Assembly: GCF_025994435.1 (NCBI RefSeq)
Contig: NZ_BAQK01000060.1
Coordinates: 49,271-113,270 of the forward strand
Direction: 5' to 3'
Source: Gluconacetobacter johannae
Lineage (GTDB): Bacteria > Pseudomonadota > Alphaproteobacteria > Acetobacterales > Acetobacteraceae
DNA length: 64,000 nucleotides
Made by a program: the position numbers and the translations under genes. Shown here in pieces: positions 60,431 through 64,000 of the stretch (the first letter of the stretch is position 1; each line of letters begins with the position of its first letter). The notes beneath the pieces were generated by a model. It worked only from the letters and a program-made list of their open reading frames with translations, did not search any database and was not told where the DNA came from.

Positions 60431-61855
60431 TCAGGCCGCGCGGCGGTCACGCAGGAACTGGAAGAACTCCACGCCCTCGCGCAGGCGGCGCTTCATCATC
60501 TGCGGGCTGCGAACCATCTCGCCGACGATCGAGGCGATCTTGGGCGCGCGGAAATAGAATTTCCGGTAGAATTCCTCGACGCTGCCGAAGATTTCGGTGT
60601 GCGACAGATGCGGGTAGTGCAGGGGGGCGATCTGCACGCCGTTCTCGTCGATCAGTTCGGCGTTGCTGGCGTCCAGCCAGCCGTTCTCGGCCGCCTGCTG
60701 ATACAGGAACGTGCCGGGATAGGGCGCGGCCAGGGACACCTGCAAGGTGTGCGGATTGATCTCGGTGGCGAACTTGATCGTCTCCTGGATCGTCTCCTTC
60801 GTCTCGCCGGGCAGGCCCAGGATGAACGTGCCGTGGATCTTGATCCCCAGCTCGTGGCAGTTTTTGGTGAACTCGCGCGCCACCTCGACCCGCAGGCCCT
60901 TCTTGATGTTGTGCAGGATCTGCTGGTTGCCGCTCTCGTAGCCGACCAGCAGCAGGCGCAGGCCGTTGTCCTTCAGCACTTCCAGCGTCTTGCGCGGCAC
61001 GTTGGCCTTGGCGTTGCACGACCAGGTGACGCCCATCTTGCCCAGTTCGCGCGCGATGGCCTCGGCGCGCGGCAAATCGTCGGTGAAGGTGTCGTCGTCG
61101 AAGAAGAATTCCTTGACCTGCGGGAAATACTGCCGCGCCAGGCGGATCTCGGCGGCCACGTGTTCCGGGCTGCGGGTGCGGTAGTGATGCCCGCCCACCG
61201 TCTGCGGCCACAGGCAGAAGGTGCAGCGCGATTTGCAGCCCCGGCCGGTATAGATCGAGATGTACGGGTGCATCAGGTACCCGATGAAGTAATCCTCGAT
61301 CTTCAGGTCGCGCTTGTAGACCTCGGTCACGAAGGGCAGGCTGTCCATGTTCTCGATCATGGCGCGGTCGCGGTTATGGACGATGACGCCTTCGTCGTTG
61401 CGCCAGGAAATGCCGTCCACGTCCTTCAGGTCGCGGCCTTCGGCGATTTCCTTGATCGTGAAGTCGAATTCGTTGCGGGCGACGAAATCGACCGGGCCAC
61501 CCTTCAGCAGGCTTTCCTCGGGCTGGACGGCGACCTTGGCGCCGACCATGCCGATCTTCAGCGACGGATTCGCGTCCTTCAGCATCTGCGCCACCCGCAC
61601 GTCCGAGGCGAAGGACGGGGTGGAAGTGTGCATCACCACTAGGTCGCGGTTGCGTACGTCCTGCAGGATCGGCTCCATGCCCATGCGCGCCGGCGGGGCG
61701 TCGATCAGGCGGCTGCCTTCGACCAGGGCGGCGGGCTGGGCCAGCCATGTCGGATACCAGAACGACCTGATTTCCCGCTTGGCCTGGTAGCGGGAACCCG
61801 CGCCGCCGTCGAAACCGTCGAAGGAAGGGGGTTGGAGGAACAGGGTCTTCATCAT
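60431..61855 (-). CDS. hpnJ: HpnJ, radical SAM enzyme of hopanoid cyclitol ether synthesis
   Basis: A 474-residue protein with an N-terminal cobalamin-binding-like domain (about 60-170) and a radical SAM domain whose cluster motif is CKSRCTFC (Cys207, Cys211, Cys214). LWPQTVGGHHYRTRS directly after it, and the FFDDDTFTDD block, are HpnJ-specific. HpnJ contracts the glucosamine of bacteriohopanetetrol glucosamine to the cyclopentane of the cyclitol ether. The start is one of two tandem ATGs (61855 or 61852). hpnI lies 88 nt upstream on the same strand. Confidence 0.95.
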   Translation of the reverse strand: MMKTLFLQPPSFDGFDGGAGSRYQAKREIRSFWYPTWLAQPAALVEGSRLIDAPPARMGMEPILQDVRNRDLVVMHTSTPSFASDVRVAQMLKDANPSLKIGMVGAKVAVQPEESLLKGGPVDFVARNEFDFTIKEIAEGRDLKDVDGISWRNDEGVIVHNRDRAMIENMDSLPFVTEVYKRDLKIEDYFIGYLMHPYISIYTGRGCKSRCTFCLWPQTVGGHHYRTRSPEHVAAEIRLARQYFPQVKEFFFDDDTFTDDLPRAEAIARELGKMGVTWSCNAKANVPRKTLEVLKDNGLRLLLVGYESGNQQILHNIKKGLRVEVAREFTKNCHELGIKIHGTFILGLPGETKETIQETIKFATEINPHTLQVSLAAPYPGTFLYQQAAENGWLDASNAELIDENGVQIAPLHYPHLSHTEIFGSVEEFYRKFYFRAPKIASIVGEMVRSPQMMKRRLREGVEFFQFLRDRRAA

Positions 61856-61943
61856 GATACGCGGATCCTAGGGACGTGGGGACCTGCAGGAATGGGGGTC
61901 CGGCACGGCCGTTCTTGATATGTCTTGTGTCGCATGGGCGCTG

Positions 61944-63125
61944 TCAGTCGCCCGGCACGACAGGACGGGATGGGGGCGTCATAACCGAATGTGGCGCGAG
62001 ATGCATCGTCTGTCCACGCCACGCCACGCGGGTTCCGGTCACGCTGCCCGCCATGATCGCCGCCGAAAGCCAGTCGCGCGCCGGCAGCAGCAGCAGGGGG
62101 ACCAGGCTGCGCTGGGCCAGCATGCGGTCCATCAGGAACGCGCAGGCCGCCCTGGCGGCCCAGACACCCAAAAAAACCAGCCATGTCCATCGTGCATGGG
62201 GCTGGCACAGCACGGCCATCGTCGCCCAGAACAGCGGCAGCTGGATGGCCGAGGCCGCATAGCCCGCGGGTTCCAGCGTCTTGACGGTGCGGCCCCAGCG
62301 CAGTTCGTGCGTCAGCACGTCGCCGAAGCCGGCCTCGCCCACGGTGGTCCAGGTCATGCACGACGCGATGGCGATATGCCGGCCGCGCTCGCGCACCAGG
62401 CGGCCCAGCATGGCGTCGTCGGCGATATGCGGGGCCAGCGCCTGCAGGCCGCCCACGGCGTCCAGCATCTCGCGCCGCAGGGCCATGGTGGCCCCCAGGC
62501 AGTCCTCGCGGCCCAGATAGCGCGACAGCATCACGCCGGGCAGGAAATTATGGTTGATCTGGCAGGCCGCCAGCAGGCGCGGCAGCGACCGCGTCGCCGG
62601 CAGGCCGGCATACAGGGTCGTCACCAGCCCGACCCCTGGCCGCGACAGCGCGTCGACGACGTGCCGCAGATAGTCCGGCGCCACATGGATATCCGAGTCG
62701 GAGATGACCAGGATATCGTGCCGGGCCTTGGGCAGCATGTTGATAAGATTGCCGATCTTGCGGTTGACGCCGTGCCCGGCCGGATCGACCACCAGGTCGA
62801 TGTCCAGCGCCGGATGGCGTTCGCGCAGCCGCCGGACGATGGCGATCGCCGGGTCGCCCGCATCCTGCACGCCGAAGACGATCTGCATGCGTGGGTAATC
62901 CTGCGTGCAGAAGCTTTCCAGCGCTTCCTCCAGCAGGGGTTCGTCGCCGTGCAGCGGCTTCAGCACGGTGACCGGCGGCAGTACGGGCGCCACGGGGACG
63001 CGCCTTTCCCGCCACCTGAAGCGGGACATCAGCGCCGTACCCAGTGAGGCCTGCACGCACCCGGCGACCGCGATCAGGGCGGCGGCACCGGCTGGGGAGG
63101 CAAGGGCGTGCAAGGCAGACATCAT
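61944..63125 (-). CDS. hpnI: HpnI, hopanoid glycosyltransferase (ceramide glucosyltransferase-like)
   Basis: A 393-residue GT21-like transferase with an N-terminal membrane segment (about 12-34), a GT-A catalytic domain and two or three C-terminal hydrophobic segments (about 285-360). VTVLKPLHGDEPLLEEALES, ISDSDIHVAPDYL (the DxD metal site) and ADDAMLGRLVRERG match ceramide glucosyltransferases, and LHELRWGRT-like THELRWGRTVKT the (Q/R)xxRW motif. HpnI adds N-acetylglucosamine to bacteriohopanetetrol. Two tandem ATGs (63125, 63122) are possible; GGAAAG lies upstream and fits 63122 better. Confidence 0.93.
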   Translation of the reverse strand: MMSALHALASPAGAAALIAVAGCVQASLGTALMSRFRWRERRVPVAPVLPPVTVLKPLHGDEPLLEEALESFCTQDYPRMQIVFGVQDAGDPAIAIVRRLRERHPALDIDLVVDPAGHGVNRKIGNLINMLPKARHDILVISDSDIHVAPDYLRHVVDALSRPGVGLVTTLYAGLPATRSLPRLLAACQINHNFLPGVMLSRYLGREDCLGATMALRREMLDAVGGLQALAPHIADDAMLGRLVRERGRHIAIASCMTWTTVGEAGFGDVLTHELRWGRTVKTLEPAGYAASAIQLPLFWATMAVLCQPHARWTWLVFLGVWAARAACAFLMDRMLAQRSLVPLLLLPARDWLSAAIMAGSVTGTRVAWRGQTMHLAPHSVMTPPSRPVVPGD

Positions 63126-63185
63126 CTTTCCGGCAGAGGGCGCAGGTCGTCTCGGGTCAGGGGCGTCGGTCGGTTCGGCTGCGGA

Positions 63186-63890
63186 TCAACCGGCCGAGAA
63201 CGCCTTGACCTTCTTCTGTAGCAGCGCGATCAGATTCTGCACATTCCCCGATGCGAGGGTGGAACTGAAATCGGACCGCTGGGCCGCGACCTGGCTGATA
63301 TGGGCGTTCAGCAGGACGTCGACGATGCGCCAGCCATCGGGTCCCGAGCGCATGACATAGTCGATCTCGGTGCCGTCCGGGTCCTCGGTCGATCCGATAT
63401 GCGTCGTCACGATCTGGTCGCTGCCGACCGGGGACGGGCGCGGGGTCGGGTCCACGTTGAAATGGGCATCGCCGCCGGGTTTGAAGCTGGAGATATAGCG
63501 GGCGATGGTGAACTGGCGGAACACCTCCAGCAGTTGCCGCTTGTCCCCGTCCGACAGGCCGGCGTAACGCAGGCCGACGGACGCGCTCAGCACCGTCTCC
63601 AGGTTGTAGACCTTGTCCACCACGGGGGCGAGGATCTGCGCCCGCTGGTCGAACGTGCCGCTGCCGGGGGCCTGGATCCGGCCCAGCGCGGTATAGAGCG
63701 CGTTGACCGGGGCCGTCACCGTCACCTGCGCGGCCCGTCCGGCGGACTGGGCATGCGCCGGTGCGACCGGCGGGACCATCATCGGGATCGCGGCCAGGCC
63801 GGCGCACAGGAACAGGGCGGCCATGGGCAAGGACGTCCGGGACAGGGGCATCCGGGACGGGGATTTCATCAAGCGTCGCATCACGGTCAT
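63186..63890 (-). CDS. hpnM: HpnM, hopanoid-associated MlaC/Ttg2D-like periplasmic protein
   Basis: A 234-residue exported protein (signal peptide of about 48 residues ending near PAHAQS) of the toluene-tolerance Ttg2D/MlaC lipid-binding family. VDKVYNLETVLSASVG, LSDGDKRQLLEVFRQFTIAR and VDPTPRPSPVG are HpnM-like; the family pattern 'f....a..yl..' follows. With HpnN-type transporters it is thought to help move hopanoids between membranes. No hpnN is visible here. The ATG overlaps the stop of the upstream gene (ATGA), so it is translationally coupled. Confidence 0.88.
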   Translation of the reverse strand: MTVMRRLMKSPSRMPLSRTSLPMAALFLCAGLAAIPMMVPPVAPAHAQSAGRAAQVTVTAPVNALYTALGRIQAPGSGTFDQRAQILAPVVDKVYNLETVLSASVGLRYAGLSDGDKRQLLEVFRQFTIARYISSFKPGGDAHFNVDPTPRPSPVGSDQIVTTHIGSTEDPDGTEIDYVMRSGPDGWRIVDVLLNAHISQVAAQRSDFSSTLASGNVQNLIALLQKKVKAFSAG

Positions 63891-64000
63891 GATTTCGGTC
63901 CGATTGTCGCCTTTAGCAAGGGTTGGGTCATGTTGTTTTCGATGCCCAGGGCGTGAAGCGCGGTATGGGCGATGGCGGCGGCGTCGAGTCCGGCCTCGTG
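63887..64000 (-). CDS. dxs: Probable 1-deoxy-D-xylulose-5-phosphate synthase, last 37 residues (runs off the window)
   Basis: Only the 3' end of a minus-strand gene is present: a frame open to the right edge that stops in the ATGA overlap with hpnM. The visible end includes EAGLDAAAIAHTALHALGIE, which lines up with the DXS C-terminus (E. coli ends AELGLDAAGMEAKI..., from memory) and with alphaproteobacterial DXS ends. DXS makes the isoprenoid precursor that hopanoid synthesis draws on, so the place fits. With so few residues another protein remains possible. Confidence 0.55.
   Translation of the reverse strand, partial: HEAGLDAAAIAHTALHALGIENNMTQPLLKATIGPKS

Overview
The window is one contiguous piece of a GC-rich alphaproteobacterial chromosome, most likely from an acetic acid bacterium (Acetobacteraceae, Gluconacetobacter/Komagataeibacter-like). 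The reasons are the transaldolase/glucose-6-phosphate isomerase fusion inside a complete pentose phosphate operon, the hopanoid genes (hpnM-I-J-K), the periplasmic-oxidation style of metabolism, and a palindromic intergenic repeat that resembles ones I associate with this family. The genus is inference. I see no rRNA, tRNA, CRISPR array, insertion sequence or phage gene.

Layout. (1) 1-9776, + strand: a translationally coupled glycogen/maltodextrin-to-trehalose operon, glgB (5' end missing)-glgX/treX-treZ-malQ-treY. (2) 9920-21489, + strand: a 12-gene respiratory operon in which nearly every stop overlaps the next start. It encodes Alternative Complex III (actA-F), a small membrane protein, a Sco copper chaperone and a caa3-type, A2-family oxygen reductase (coxB with fused cytochrome c, coxA, coxC, coxD). 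(3) 21507-26383, - strand: an APC amino acid permease, a TonB-dependent receptor and a LysR regulator. (4) 26634-33594, + strand: a second TonB receptor divergent from the LysR gene, then a tryptophan-tryptophylquinone (TTQ) amine dehydrogenase cluster: heavy chain, a MauD paralogue lacking the second active-site Cys, light chain, cytochrome c, MauE and an intact MauD. The mauE-mauD pair is bracketed by inverted copies of a dispersed repeat. (5) 33730-36495, - strand: an NtaA/SnaA-type flavin monooxygenase and a GabT-type aminotransferase. (6) 36710-41793: a CPA1 cation/proton antiporter (+), then on the - strand a small coiled-coil protein, HisC, an ankyrin protein and an UlaG/NAPE-PLD-like metallohydrolase. 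(7) 42205-53771, + strand: tkt, tal-pgi, gnd, zwf, two tandem HAD phosphatases, pgl, rpiA and gntK. (8) 53781-59513: a secreted retropepsin-fold protein without a recognisable catalytic Asp, WrbA, YceI-cytochrome b561-YceI, a divergent LysR/pirin pair and what looks like a decayed DoxX remnant. (9) 59537-64000, - strand: the hopanoid operon read as (probable dxs 3' end)-hpnM-hpnI-hpnJ-hpnK, which would make and modify the side chain of composite hopanoids.

How they may fit together. The pentose phosphate genes supply NADPH and pentoses from glucose and gluconate in a lineage known for weak Embden-Meyerhof glycolysis; stored glucan can go to trehalose. The periplasmic amine dehydrogenase would oxidise a primary amine and pass electrons through its own cytochrome c to an oxidase such as the caa3 enzyme encoded 8 kb upstream, with the permease, monooxygenase and GabT suggesting broader use of nitrogen compounds. 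The amine dehydrogenase region, with its TonB receptor, Cys-deficient MauD paralogue and no MauG or other TTQ-maturation gene nearby, is the part most likely to hold undescribed biology.
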